From an uncultured Clostridium sp. (GTDB lineage: Bacteria > Bacillota > Clostridia > TANB77 > CAG-508), in contig USMK01000001.1 in NCBI GenBank assembly GCA_900555835.1, positions 1 through 64,000 on the forward strand: 64,000 nucleotides of DNA, read 5' to 3'. The position numbers were made by a program, and so were the translations under genes. The notes under the pieces were generated by a model. That model saw only the letters and a list, made by a program, of their open reading frames with translations. It ran no database searches and was not told the DNA's origin. Shown piece by piece: positions 18,079-28,193 of this stretch. Every line of letters starts with the position of its first letter. The first letter of the stretch is position 1.

Positions 18079-19389
18079 ATGGAAAACATTTATGAAAAAT
18101 TATTAAAGAAGGAAACAAAATTATCATTAGTAGGATTAGGATATGTAGGAATGCCAATAGCGGTAGCTTTTGCAAAAAAAATCGATGTAGTTGGTTTTGA
18201 TACTAATGCTACTAAAATTGAAATGTATAAAAAGGGGATAGATGTAACAAAAGAAGTTGGAAATGAAGCTTTAAAAGAAACTACTGTTGAATTTACAACA
18301 GATGAAAGCAAATTAAAAGAAGCTAAATTTCATATTGTTGCAGTCCCAACACCAGTAAGAGATGATCATATGCCTGATTTAACACCAGTTGAATCAGCAA
18401 GCACAATTGTTGGAAGAAACTTAACAAAAGGTTCAATTGTTGTTTATGAATCAACTGTATATCCTGGCGTAACAGAAGATATATGTGTTCCAATATTGGA
18501 AAAAGAATCTGGATTAAAATGTGGAGTAGACTTTAAAGTGGGATATTCTCCTGAAAGAATTAACCCAGGAGATAAAGTACATAGATTAGAAACTATTGTA
18601 AAAATTGTTTCTGGAATGGATGAAGAAACATTAGAAAATGTTGCGAAAACATATGAATTAGTGGTTAAAGCAGGAGTACATAGAGCTGAAAGTATAAAAG
18701 TAGCAGAAGCTGCAAAAGTTATTGAAAACAGTCAAAGAGATATAAATATAGCATTTATGAATGAATTATCTATAATATTTAACAAAATGAATATAGACAC
18801 ACAAGCTGTACTAGATGCTGCTGGAACAAAATGGAATTTCTTAAAGTTCTACCCAGGACTTGTAGGAGGACATTGTATAGGTGTAGATCCATATTATTTA
18901 ACTTATAAAGCCGAACAATTAGGATATCATTCTCAAATAATTTTATCTGGTAGAAGAATCAATGACGATATGGGAAAATATGTGGCAGAGAATACTGTAA
19001 AAATGCTTATAAAAAATGATAAAAATATAAGAAATGCTAAAATTGGAATATTAGGAATAACTTTCAAAGAGAATTGCCCTGATACAAGAAATTCAAAAGT
19101 CAATGATATTATAAAAGAATTAAGAGAATATGAAATAGAACCAATAGTTTGTGATCCAGTTGCAGATCAAGAGGAAGCTAAAAAATTATACAACATTGAA
19201 ATTGCTGACATGAGCAAATTACAAGATTTAGATGCTTTAATAATTTCAACTTGCCATGAGGAATTTAAGAAATTAACAATGAATCAATTTGAAAAAATGT
19301 TTAAAGACAAAAAAATTATTATTGATGTAAAAGGAATTTTAAATAAGGAAGAATATAAAGAAGCTGGATATAGCTATTGGAGGTTATAA
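18079..19389 (+). CDS. UDP-N-acetyl-hexosaminuronate dehydrogenase (TviB/WbpO-like)
   Basis: Oxidises a UDP-HexNAc to the uronic acid with two NAD molecules. The 436-aa protein has an N-terminal NAD-binding fold (SLVGLGYVGMPIAVAFA), central AVPTPVRDDHMPDLTP and STVYPGVTED, and the active site GGHCIGVDPYYL with the catalytic Cys. The UDP-binding C-terminal domain begins near GILGITFKENCPDTRNSK. It lies 1 bp before a TviC/WbpP-like epimerase; the pair is the classic route to UDP-GalNAcA from UDP-GlcNAc. The start has a strong AGGAGG site. Confidence 0.92.
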   Translation: MENIYEKLLKKETKLSLVGLGYVGMPIAVAFAKKIDVVGFDTNATKIEMYKKGIDVTKEVGNEALKETTVEFTTDESKLKEAKFHIVAVPTPVRDDHMPDLTPVESASTIVGRNLTKGSIVVYESTVYPGVTEDICVPILEKESGLKCGVDFKVGYSPERINPGDKVHRLETIVKIVSGMDEETLENVAKTYELVVKAGVHRAESIKVAEAAKVIENSQRDINIAFMNELSIIFNKMNIDTQAVLDAAGTKWNFLKFYPGLVGGHCIGVDPYYLTYKAEQLGYHSQIILSGRRINDDMGKYVAENTVKMLIKNDKNIRNAKIGILGITFKENCPDTRNSKVNDIIKELREYEIEPIVCDPVADQEEAKKLYNIEIADMSKLQDLDALIISTCHEEFKKLTMNQFEKMFKDKKIIIDVKGILNKEEYKEAGYSYWRL

Positions 19390-19390
19390 A

Positions 19391-20368
19391 ATGGGATATA
19401 AAGATTTAAAGTTCAATGAAAATACAGTTTTTCTAGTAACAGGTGGAGCTGGATTTATAGGATCAAATTTATGTGAAGCAATATTAAATATGGGATATAA
19501 AGTAAGATGTTTGGACAATTTATCAACAGGAAAACAAGAGAATGTAGATTTATTTATAAATAATCCTAATTACGAATTTATAAAAGGCGATATAACAGAT
19601 TTAGAAGTTTGTATGAATGCGTGCAAAGGTGTAGATTATGTATTAAATCAAGCTGCTTGGGGTTCTGTTCCTAGAAGTATAGAAATGCCATTATATTATG
19701 AAAAAGTAAATATATCAGGGACCTTAAATATGCTAGAAGCAGCTAGACAAAATCATGTAAAGAAATTTGTTTATGCATCAAGTTCATCTGTATATGGAGA
19801 TAGTGCTAATTTACCAAAAGTAGAAGGAGATGAGGGCAATTTATTATCTCCTTACGCTTTGACTAAAAGAGTAGACGAAGAATATGCTAAATTATACAAA
19901 AGATTATATAATTTAGATACATATGGATTAAGATATTTTAATGTTTTCGGAAAAAGACAAACTCCTGATGGGGCTTATGCGGCTGTAATTCCTAAGTTTA
20001 TAAAACAATTGATAAATAACGAAAGACCTACGATAAATGGAGATGGAAAGCAATCAAGAGACTTTACATATATAGAAAATGTTATTGAAGCAAATTTAAG
20101 AGCTTGCTTAGCAGATAGTGAAGCAGCAGGACAAGCATTTAATATTGCATATGGTGGAAGAGAATATTTAATAGACATCTATAATGATTTATGTGAAGCT
20201 TTGAATAAAAACATAGAACCAATATATGGTCCTGATAGAGCAGGAGATATAAAACATTCAAATGCAAGTATAGAAAAAGCTAAAAAATATTTAGGCTATA
20301 ATCCAGATTATAGCTTTGAAGAAGGTATAAAACTAGCAATTGATTGGTATGTGGAAAATTTAAAATAA
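19391..20368 (+). CDS. UDP-HexNAc 4-epimerase (TviC/WbpP-like SDR)
   Basis: Extended SDR enzyme of 325 aa. VTGGAGFIGSNLCEAIL is the NAD site, then QAAWGSVPRSI, YASSSSVYGDS and SPYALTKRVDEEYA with the Tyr-x3-Lys pair. The QAAWGSVPRS segment is typical of the WbpP/TviC subgroup, which epimerises N-acetylated UDP-hexoses or hexuronates. It directly follows the dehydrogenase, behind GGAGG, and completes the uronate-supplying pair of the operon. Confidence 0.9.
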   Translation: MGYKDLKFNENTVFLVTGGAGFIGSNLCEAILNMGYKVRCLDNLSTGKQENVDLFINNPNYEFIKGDITDLEVCMNACKGVDYVLNQAAWGSVPRSIEMPLYYEKVNISGTLNMLEAARQNHVKKFVYASSSSVYGDSANLPKVEGDEGNLLSPYALTKRVDEEYAKLYKRLYNLDTYGLRYFNVFGKRQTPDGAYAAVIPKFIKQLINNERPTINGDGKQSRDFTYIENVIEANLRACLADSEAAGQAFNIAYGGREYLIDIYNDLCEALNKNIEPIYGPDRAGDIKHSNASIEKAKKYLGYNPDYSFEEGIKLAIDWYVENLK

Positions 20369-20381
20369 GAGGAGAAAAAAT

Positions 20382-21356
20382 ATGGAAAGCAAGGTATCTG
20401 TAATTGTACCAATATATAATGTGGAAAAATACTTAAAGGAATGTGTAGATTCTATATTAAAGCAATCATATAAAAATATAGAAGTGTTGCTAATAGATGA
20501 TTGTGGAACTGATAATAGTGGTGAGATAGCAAAGAAGTATGAGAAACAAGATAAAAGATGTATATATATAAGAAGGGAAAAAAATGGAGGTTTATCTGCT
20601 GCTAGAAATACTGGAATAAAAAATGCCACAGGAGAGTATTTAGCATTTATAGATAGTGATGATTGGGTAGATAAAGATTTTATTAGAAATATGCTAGAAG
20701 GTATAGTAAATGACGATGCTGAAATTGCAATTTGCGATTATTGGATGGTAGACGATAGAAAAAAAAATAAAGGAAATTCGTTAGCACAAATTGATAATAA
20801 TTCAAGTCAAAAGGAAAAAATAGCATATATTCGAAATCATGCATGGACTAAAATGTTTAGAAAAGATTTTTGGGATAAATGTGGATTAATGTTTCCAGAA
20901 GATATAAAAAGAGGGGAAGATATGGGGATTACAATACCTTTACTTACTTTTGCCAAAAAAATTTCTATTATAAATGAACCATTATATTATTATAGACAAA
21001 GAAATAATTCTTTATCTAACCAAAAAGAAAACGAAAGAATTGATTTGAGTTTTTATGATAAAACATTTCAAAATATGATAAAAAATGCAAATAATGGATA
21101 TAAAGAGGAAATCGAATATCATGCTATTATGGAAATGATATATGGAAAAACAATGCTTATGATAAAACACAATTATTCGGCAAAGGAAATAAGAGCGCAT
21201 TTACAACAATTTGATATTGAATTTGAAAATTGGAGAAAAAATAAATACATAAGCAAAACAAATAAATTAAAAAAATTATTTATTAAATTGGCAGGTTTTA
21301 AATTAATTTTTCTTTTAAAGGAAATGGTGATTATAAATGAAACTCGAAAAAAATAA
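20382..21356 (+). CDS. Glycosyltransferase family 2
   Basis: A 324-aa GT-A enzyme with the canonical start SVIVPIYNVEKYLKECVDSI, then LLIDDCGTDNSGEIA, NGGLSAARNTGI and FIDSDDW, the last carrying the Asp-x-Asp metal-binding motif. The C-terminal half is variable and helical with no membrane segment. RBS AGAGGAG precedes the ATG. It overlaps the polymerase gene by 20 bp, so it belongs to the same translation-coupled operon. The sugar is unknown. Confidence 0.9.
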   Translation: MESKVSVIVPIYNVEKYLKECVDSILKQSYKNIEVLLIDDCGTDNSGEIAKKYEKQDKRCIYIRREKNGGLSAARNTGIKNATGEYLAFIDSDDWVDKDFIRNMLEGIVNDDAEIAICDYWMVDDRKKNKGNSLAQIDNNSSQKEKIAYIRNHAWTKMFRKDFWDKCGLMFPEDIKRGEDMGITIPLLTFAKKISIINEPLYYYRQRNNSLSNQKENERIDLSFYDKTFQNMIKNANNGYKEEIEYHAIMEMIYGKTMLMIKHNYSAKEIRAHLQQFDIEFENWRKNKYISKTNKLKKLFIKLAGFKLIFLLKEMVIINETRKK

Positions 21357-22806
21357 CTGCAAAAATGTATTAAAATATATACCAATGATTTTAGTTGTTA
21401 TTAGTATTGTTATAATAGCAATATTTTACGAAAATATTACACTTTCATATATTGCTGTTATAATGATATTTATAGCTAGTATCATTTTTTGCTTACAAAA
21501 TATAAAAAAAAGAATACTTTTATTTTTATTTATGGGATGTTTTTTTATTTTCCTTATGGGAAGACAGGTTGTGGAGTTGATTGAAACAGGAAAGGTTGTA
21601 TACATTTTTTCAAATGCAATATCCATGCATATAATAAGGACTTTGTATATTTCATTATTATCTATGTTGGTAGGATTTTATTTAGTAGAGAAATATGTAA
21701 AAGAATGTAAAGAAAATAAAAACATAAAAGTTTTAAATTATAATATAACAAAAGAAGAATTAAAAAGTAAATTACAAAAATATTCAAAAATTATTTTTTT
21801 TATTGGATGGGCAATAAATATTATATTAATACTTGAAAAAGCCATTTATATTAATGAACATTCATATTTAGAATATGTTAAATCATTTACTTCATATATA
21901 CCATATGTAATACGTATAATCGCAAATACAAGAACTATTGCATTCTTTATTTTTATTGCAACTATGCCGAATAAAAAAGAATGTAAAATTCCAATTATAC
22001 TATATTTACTAGAATCAATAATGGTATTATTTGTTGGTAATAGAGGAAATTGTATTATTAATATTTTAACAATAATTTTTTATATTGTATTTAGACAATT
22101 TATAAATAAAGATGAAAAGTGGGTAAAAAAATCATATATTATTGCTATATGTATAGCGATTCCTTTTATTTTTGCTGGATTAAGCTTACTTGTATACATA
22201 AGAGAAAATATTCAGCTTGAAAGTTTTAATCTTATTGGTCAGATTGAAAGATTTTTTAAAAGTATAGGAAATAGTGTCAACATTATTGGATATGAAAAAT
22301 TGTATGAAAATGAAATACCCAAAACAGGCTTATATAGCTTAGGTAATATAATACAATATATAGTATATAATCCTATAACTAATATGATTTTTAATTTGAA
22401 TTATCCAGTATATTATACACAAGAATATGCCATGAGTGGAGCTTCATTTATGCATACAATATCATATTTTATCGATTCAGAAGCATATTTAAATGGACAT
22501 GGATATGGATCGTCATATATTGCTGAATTATATATTGATTTTAAATACTGGGGAGTTATAGTAGGAAATTTATTTTTAGGAGCTTATATGGCTATTTTTT
22601 ATAAAATATATAAAAAAAGTTATATATTATCAGCTTGTTTATTGTTAAGTTATAATATTATGCTGTTTATTCCAAGAGCTGAGTTTGATTATATTATAAC
22701 ATATGTATTGAATTTTACTGCAATATTGGGAATGATAATAATAGTTGGAATGTCACTATTGGAAATTGTAGTACAAAAATATAAGGAGAAATTATTAGAT
22801 GAATAA
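21337..22806 (+). CDS. Polysaccharide repeat-unit polymerase (Wzy-like)
   Basis: A 489-aa integral membrane protein with about a dozen hydrophobic helices and a larger outside loop (around residues 300-390, with GSSYIAELYIDFKYWGV). Wzy proteins have little sequence conservation, so the call rests on topology, length and position between glycosyltransferases and the flippase. It would polymerise lipid-linked oligosaccharide units outside the membrane. It overlaps both neighbouring genes by a few bases. Confidence 0.72.
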   Translation: MKLEKNNCKNVLKYIPMILVVISIVIIAIFYENITLSYIAVIMIFIASIIFCLQNIKKRILLFLFMGCFFIFLMGRQVVELIETGKVVYIFSNAISMHIIRTLYISLLSMLVGFYLVEKYVKECKENKNIKVLNYNITKEELKSKLQKYSKIIFFIGWAINIILILEKAIYINEHSYLEYVKSFTSYIPYVIRIIANTRTIAFFIFIATMPNKKECKIPIILYLLESIMVLFVGNRGNCIINILTIIFYIVFRQFINKDEKWVKKSYIIAICIAIPFIFAGLSLLVYIRENIQLESFNLIGQIERFFKSIGNSVNIIGYEKLYENEIPKTGLYSLGNIIQYIVYNPITNMIFNLNYPVYYTQEYAMSGASFMHTISYFIDSEAYLNGHGYGSSYIAELYIDFKYWGVIVGNLFLGAYMAIFYKIYKKSYILSACLLLSYNIMLFIPRAEFDYIITYVLNFTAILGMIIIVGMSLLEIVVQKYKEKLLDE

Positions 22807-24250
22807 AAGTTCAAAGGGAATTGAATTTATAAAAAACTTAATAGGATTTTCGTCTGCTGCATGGATAAGTGCAATTATTAGTTTTATATCAACTCCAATT
22901 ATTACAAGACTTTTTTTGCCAGAGGAAATAGGTAAGGTTAATTTATTTATAACATTTTTAAATTTTTTCCAAATATTATCAATATTGGGATTAGATCAAG
23001 CATATATGAGATTTTACAACGAAAAACAAGAAGGGTTGAATAAAAAAAATTTATTTTCATTTTGTTTGAAAATAAATTTTACAATGTCAATAATATATAG
23101 TATATTTGTACTGATTTTTAATAGTTATATTTCAAACAGTATTTCAGGAGAAAGCAATATAAAAGTTTCTATATTACTAATAATATCAATTATAGCAAGT
23201 ACTATATTAAGAATGTGCAGTATTTATTCAAGAATGGAAAAAGATATTAAATTATATATTTTCCAATCTGTTTCAATAACTATTATAGAAAAAATATTAA
23301 TTATATTTTCTGTAATATTAGGGGCTACATATTATAATGCAATTTTATTAATATCAATAGGATATCTAATGGTGTCTATAATAATGATTATTGTAAATAA
23401 AAAAAGCATATTTGTAACTACTAAGAATGTACCAAAAGAAACGGTAAAAATGATATTGAAATTTGCAATACCTTATTTACCAGTATTGTTGTTATCATGG
23501 TTAAATAATTCAATTCCTCAATTGGTTTTAAAACAAATTTTGGATTATTCAGCAGTTGGTATTTATTCTAATGCAGTAACCATAGCCAATATATTAACAA
23601 TTTTACAAACTGGATTTACAACATATTGGAATCCATTTGCATACGAAAATTATCAAAATGATGGTGAAAAGTTAAAAAAAGTACATAAAATAATAACTTT
23701 TTTAATAATTATGTTAGCACTAGGAGTAGTTTTAGGACAAGACATAATATATTTATTATTAGGAAGCGAATATAGAGAAAGTAAAGCCTTTTTTGCATTT
23801 TTATTATTTACTCCTGTATGTAATACGATTGCAGACACAACAGGAATAGGAATAATGATTTCTAAAAAAAGTTATTTAAATATCATTACTTTTGTGTGCA
23901 ATACAGTTACTAATATAGGGATTTGTTTACTGCTTATACCTATTGTGGGAACAGCAGGAGCTGCTATTGCTGCTGGAACGTCAGCTATTGTAATGCTTAT
24001 TGTTAGGACTTTATTGGGAAATAAATATTATAAAATCACAGATAAATACAATTATATAATAATTTCAATCATTTCGGTATATATAGTAGCAATATGTAAT
24101 TGGTATTTTGCAACAAATTGGATAAAATATGTAATTACTTTATTTATGATAATTATTAATTTAATTATATACAGAAAAGAAATTAAATACTTATATCAAT
24201 ATTTATTATCAATTATGAAAGGATATTTGTGGAAGGAAAAGAAAATATGA
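22799..24250 (+). CDS. Oligosaccharide flippase (Wzx, polysaccharide transport family)
   Basis: A 483-aa multi-pass protein with 12-14 helices. The N-terminal FSSAAWISAIISFISTPIIT and FLPEEIGKVNLF, together with YMRFYNEKQE and PYLPVLLLSWLNNS, are typical of Wzx/MATE-like polysaccharide exporters. It flips undecaprenyl-linked repeat units across the membrane for the preceding Wzy-like polymerase. It overlaps the polymerase stop by 8 bp and the next gene by 4 bp. Confidence 0.88.
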   Translation: MNKSSKGIEFIKNLIGFSSAAWISAIISFISTPIITRLFLPEEIGKVNLFITFLNFFQILSILGLDQAYMRFYNEKQEGLNKKNLFSFCLKINFTMSIIYSIFVLIFNSYISNSISGESNIKVSILLIISIIASTILRMCSIYSRMEKDIKLYIFQSVSITIIEKILIIFSVILGATYYNAILLISIGYLMVSIIMIIVNKKSIFVTTKNVPKETVKMILKFAIPYLPVLLLSWLNNSIPQLVLKQILDYSAVGIYSNAVTIANILTILQTGFTTYWNPFAYENYQNDGEKLKKVHKIITFLIIMLALGVVLGQDIIYLLLGSEYRESKAFFAFLLFTPVCNTIADTTGIGIMISKKSYLNIITFVCNTVTNIGICLLLIPIVGTAGAAIAAGTSAIVMLIVRTLLGNKYYKITDKYNYIIISIISVYIVAICNWYFATNWIKYVITLFMIIINLIIYRKEIKYLYQYLLSIMKGYLWKEKKI

Positions 24251-25446
24251 AAAAAATGTTATTTGTAATGCCAACCATTTCTTGTGGCGGAGCTGAAAAA
24301 GCACTAGTAGAACTATTAAAAAATATAAATTATTCAGAATATCAAGTAGATTTATTATTATTTAGAAAGGATGATATGCATTATTTAAATGAAATACCTT
24401 CTAAGGTAAATATTTTAGATCATGATATAAAATTTCAATATGCATTTTATCATGTAAAACATTTGATAAAACCAAAAATGTTTTTAAGAAATATTCCAGT
24501 TGTTATATTTAGATGTTGGCAAACAGCAATGCTAAAAATAAGAAAAATTTTAAGAATAAAAAGCTATTATTACAATTGGAAAACTTTAAAGTATATTGTC
24601 CCTAAAAATAAAAAAACATATGATATAGCTATTGGATATTTAGAAGGAAATAGTATATATTATGTTGTTGATAAAGTAGACGCACAAAAAAAATATGGAT
24701 TTTTCCATACGAATTTTATTAAAGGTGGATTTAAAAAAAGTTATGAGGAAAAATATGTTAAAGAATTGGACAAATTATTTGCTGTTTCAAAGACTATGGA
24801 AGATGATTTGAAAAAAAATATGCCTGAAATGACTGAAAAAATAGATACAATTACAAATCTTATTAATGTAGAAGAATTATATCAAAAAGCTAAAGAAGAA
24901 CATGAAATAAATAATAACTTTAAAGAATATAAAGGAAAAAAAATAATATCAATAGGAAATTTAAGATATGTAAAAGGGTATGATATTTCCATAAAAGTAT
25001 GTAAAAAAATTAAAAAGGATGGTTATTCTTTTAAGTGGTATATTCTTGGTGAAGGTAAAGAACGAAAAAACCTAGAAAAGTTAATAAGAAAAAACCACAT
25101 AGAAAATGAAATGATATTGATGGGATCAATAAAAAATCCATATATATATTTAAATAATTCTGATATATATGTTCAAACTTCAAGACATGAAGGACTTAGC
25201 ACAACGGTTAGAGAAGCTAAGATTTTTTGTAAACCAATTGTAATTACAGATTGCCAAGGAATGAGTGATCAAATAAAAAATGGTAAAACAGGAACGATTA
25301 CAAGTTATGAGGTAAATGATATTGCAAAGGCAATAGAGGAATTATTAGACAATAAAAATGAAACATATATAAATAATTTAAAAATAGAAAAGGAAAAACA
25401 TTCAATAGGGAATCAAATGGAAGAATTCTACAAGAAAATTGGCTAA
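24247..25446 (+). CDS. GT4-type glycosyltransferase
   Basis: A 399-aa GT-B enzyme. The N-terminal PTISCGGAEKALVELL loop binds acceptor. The C-terminal domain has SIGNLRYVKGYDISIKVCKK, LGEGKERKNLEKL and QTSRHEGLSTTVREA (E-x7-E donor-sugar motif). I prefer ATG 24247, overlapping the flippase stop as ATGA, over the upstream GTG 24229. It is the last gene of the tightly packed operon and probably adds a side or terminal sugar. Confidence 0.88.
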   Translation: MKKMLFVMPTISCGGAEKALVELLKNINYSEYQVDLLLFRKDDMHYLNEIPSKVNILDHDIKFQYAFYHVKHLIKPKMFLRNIPVVIFRCWQTAMLKIRKILRIKSYYYNWKTLKYIVPKNKKTYDIAIGYLEGNSIYYVVDKVDAQKKYGFFHTNFIKGGFKKSYEEKYVKELDKLFAVSKTMEDDLKKNMPEMTEKIDTITNLINVEELYQKAKEEHEINNNFKEYKGKKIISIGNLRYVKGYDISIKVCKKIKKDGYSFKWYILGEGKERKNLEKLIRKNHIENEMILMGSIKNPYIYLNNSDIYVQTSRHEGLSTTVREAKIFCKPIVITDCQGMSDQIKNGKTGTITSYEVNDIAKAIEELLDNKNETYINNLKIEKEKHSIGNQMEEFYKKIG

Positions 25447-25491
25447 TAAAGATGAGTAAATAGAATTAGAATATTAACATTCAATAGAATA

Positions 25492-25520
25492 TTGAAAAAA
25501 ATTAGAAATAAATGTATAAT
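25492..25520 (+). promoter_or_regulatory. Promoter of the LCP gene
   Basis: TTGAAA (25492-25497), 17 bp, TATAAT (25515-25520). A small inverted repeat TTCAATA-GAA-TATTGAA overlaps the -35 and could be an operator. Confidence 0.65.
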
Positions 25521-25576
25521 AAGTTAGAATATGAAAGATATCATGAAGGAGAAAAAAGAATAGGGAGGTAACTAAC

Positions 25577-26657
25577 TTGGGAACAAAAGGTAAAAGAATG
25601 GCTGGAAATAATGAGAAACCAGAAAAAGTAAAAAAGGAAAGAACAGGTGGAACGAAAGAAGACCAAAAAAAGAAAATTGGAAAGGGAAAGAAGATTGCAA
25701 TAATTATAATCTCAATATTACTAATATTTGCAATAATCTTTGGTACATTGGTATATATTGCATCTAGCACACTTGGAAAAGTGGGATTTGAAAAGTTAGA
25801 CGAAAGTCAATTAGGATTAAATAATGATTTGTACCATGAAGTATCAAATAATGTAAGTAAAAAAGAATTTGACAGTATAAAAAATATTGCATTATTTGGA
25901 ATTGATGGTGGTCGAAGTGATACAATAATGATTGCCTCTATAAATCAAACAGATCATACAATAAAGTTAATTAGTATGCCAAGAGATACTTATGTAAAGG
26001 TTGAAGGACACGGAAAAACCAAAATAAATCATGCTTATGCTTATGGGAAAGAAACATTAGCATTGAAAACAATAAACGAAAACTTTGGGTTAAATATTTC
26101 TGAATATGTAACTGTTAATTTTAAAGGTTTAATCAATATTATTAACAAAATTGGTGGAATTCAATTAGAAATTTCAAAAGCTGAAATGGATTATATCAAT
26201 CAGTATGTTGGAGAATCATATGCTATGACAGGAAAGTCAACTAAAACCCTATCAAGCTACGGCAAAGTTACACTAACTGGCGAGCAAGCTCTAACTCATG
26301 CTAGAAACAGAACTGTTGGCAATGACTTCACTCGTGAGGAACGCCAAAGAGAAGTTATAACTGCTGTAATGGACAAGGTTTCTAAAATGGGAATTAGCAA
26401 AATCATGGGATTAAGTGACAGCATATTGTCAGAAGTAAAAACAAACTTAAATGTAACAGAATGCATAGGTATTCTAACTAATGCCTTAGGTAGTAGTTCT
26501 GAATATATGAGCAATATTACTTCAAAACAAATTCCATCTGAGGAAACTGGAAATGGTTCTGGTAAGGGACAAATGATTAGTGGAGTTTATTATTTTGTAT
26601 GTGATTTAGATGAGGCTAGTAAATCATTAAAAAATACAATATATCGGAAATAATTAA
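25577..26657 (+). CDS. LytR-CpsA-Psr family cell-wall glycopolymer ligase, CGG near the C-terminus
   Basis: Transfers lipid-linked glycopolymers to peptidoglycan outside the membrane. A basic cytoplasmic tail and one transmembrane helix (about residues 37-60) precede the LCP domain: ALFGIDGGRSDTIMIAS, LISMPRDTYVK, KINHAYAYG and TGEQALTHARNR, with the conserved Arg/Asp residues that hold the pyrophosphate. TTG 25577 follows GGGAGGT; ATG 25598 is an alternative. The last in-frame codons are TAT CGG AAA TAA. If CGG shifts here as elsewhere, the protein ends YGNN at 26657 (359 aa) instead of YRK at 26653. Both ends are harmless, so this site tests whether CGG always shifts. It follows the polysaccharide operon it probably serves. 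Confidence 0.88.
26645..26648 (+). other. CGGA candidate recoding site (LCP tail)
   Basis: In-frame CGG follows TAT, with TAA one codon later. The +1 reading gives Gly-Asn-Asn-stop. Confidence 0.6.
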
Positions 26658-26670
26658 AGGGGAAATATAA

Positions 26671-27232
26671 ATGTTAAAAAATATGTTAAGACATTTGAAT
26701 ACAATAAACAAGCATAGATGGTTAGTATTTGTACTTTCTATAAGAGCTGGTGTGCCTTGGAGAGGACTTACACATGATTTATCTAAATATTCACCAACTG
26801 AGTTTTGGGAAGGTGTAAAATATTTTCAAGGTTACAGAAGCCCAATATTAGCTTGTTTGGAGGATAATGGGTATTCAGAAGCTCGTGTACATCATTTGGG
26901 TAGAAATAAGCATCATCCACAATATTGGTATGACGAGTTTTCACCTATAAAGGAGCCTGTTATTCCATACAAATATGTTGCAGAAATGATTTGCGACCAA
27001 ATATCTGCATCTAAAACATATCATGGCAAGAATTGGACACCTTCTTGTATAATTGAGTATTGGGATAGGGTAGAAGAAAGAGTGCATTTAAACCCTAAAA
27101 TAAAGAATATGTTAACAGAGATTTACCAAAGAATAGAGAAAGAGCGGAGTTAACAAGGTAGTTACAAGAAAAAATTTAAAAGAAGCATATTACAGACATA
27201 TAAGTGAGGATATAGAAAATGAATCTAAATAA
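26671..27232 (+). CDS. DUF5662-like protein, C-terminus reached through CGG +1 recoding
   Basis: A small conserved protein of unknown function. It carries THDLSKYSPTEFWEGVKYF and HHLGRNKHHPQYWYDEF, whose His/Asp residues suggest a metal-binding HD-like site. In frame 0 it ends at 27153, one codon after CGG 27145-27147. Skipping the C adds 28 residues (GVNKVVTRKNLKEAYYRHIS and on), for 186 aa in total, and moves the stop to 27230-27232. That places the stop inside the next gene's start region (27219), restoring the tight overlap seen elsewhere in these operons. It is flanked by two more genes that end across CGG sites. Confidence 0.75.
27145..27148 (+). other. CGGA +1 recoding site (DUF5662-like)
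   Basis: In-frame CGG follows GAG, with a stop one codon later. The +1 frame adds 28 residues and overlaps the downstream start. Confidence 0.78.
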
Positions 27233-28110
27233 ATGTGATTTATGTCCACATAATTGCAAAGTTAATAGAAGCATTGGTATTGGAAGATGCAAAGCCACAG
27301 ATAAAGCAAAAGTTGCTTTATCTTCTTTGCATTTTTTTGAGGAGCCTTGTATAAGTGGAGAAAGTGGCTCTGGAACAGTATTTTTTTCTAATTGCAATAT
27401 GGGATGTGTTTTTTGTCAAAATTATAAAATAAGTAGCAAGGGATTTGGAGTAGAGGTTGAAGTAGAGAAACTAACCGAAATATTCTTGAATTTACAGGCT
27501 CAAAAAGCAAATAATATAAATCTTGTAACACCTACTATATATGCTAAACAGATAAAGGATGCCATAATTTTAGCAAAACAAAAAGGCTTGAAATTGCCTA
27601 TTATATATAATTCTAGTGGATATGAAAGTGTCGAAACATTAAAAGAATTAGAGGGATATATTGATGTATATTTACCAGACTTTAAATATGCTAGCAATGA
27701 GCTAGGAGAAAAATATTCAAGAGTAAAGAATTACTATGGCTATTGCTTGCCTGCAATAAAAGAAATGTACAGACAAGTTGGTGCACCTAAGTTAGATGAA
27801 AATGGATTAATAAAAAAAGGTTTAATAATAAGACATTTAATTTTACCAAATAATATAGAAAACACTAAGCAAGTGCTAAAAATAATAACTGAAAATTTTC
27901 CACCGCAAGTCTATATAAGCTTAATGGCACAATATTTCCCAGCCGGAATGGCAAAAGAACATCCAGAATTAAATCGCAAAATATCCCAAGAGGAATATGA
28001 CCAAATTGAACAATATGTAGAAGAATTAGAAATTCAAAATCGGATATATGCAAGATTTAGGTGAACACGAAGAAGAATATGTACCAGAATTTGATTTGAG
28101 GGGGATTTAA
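27219..28110 (+). CDS. Radical SAM protein, PflA-like, recoded near the C-terminus
   Basis: Probable iron-sulfur radical enzyme of the pyruvate-formate-lyase-activase-related family. Early Cys residues CDLCPHNCKVNR resemble an extra cluster or zinc site. SNCNMGCVFCQNYKIS holds the CxxxCxxC-type SAM cluster, with PTIYAKQIKDAI and YLPDFKYASNELG downstream. Frame 0 ends at 28064 after CGG at codon 275. Skipping the C gives NGYMQDLGEHEEEYVPEFDL (ending 28110, 296 aa), the acidic Y-x-P-x-F-D tail usual for this family, whereas the unshifted RIYARFR is not. The start ATG lies inside the +1-frame tail of the preceding gene. The substrate is unknown. Confidence 0.85.
28041..28044 (+). other. CGGA +1 recoding site (radical SAM protein)
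   Basis: In-frame CGG follows AAT, with a stop seven codons later. The +1 frame supplies the family's conserved acidic tail. Confidence 0.85.
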
Positions 28111-28193
28111 AAATATGAAAATCTAAAAAATGTATTGAAATTATTTATTATATATGATAAATAATTATAAGAAAAAAGCATAGGAGGAGTTTT

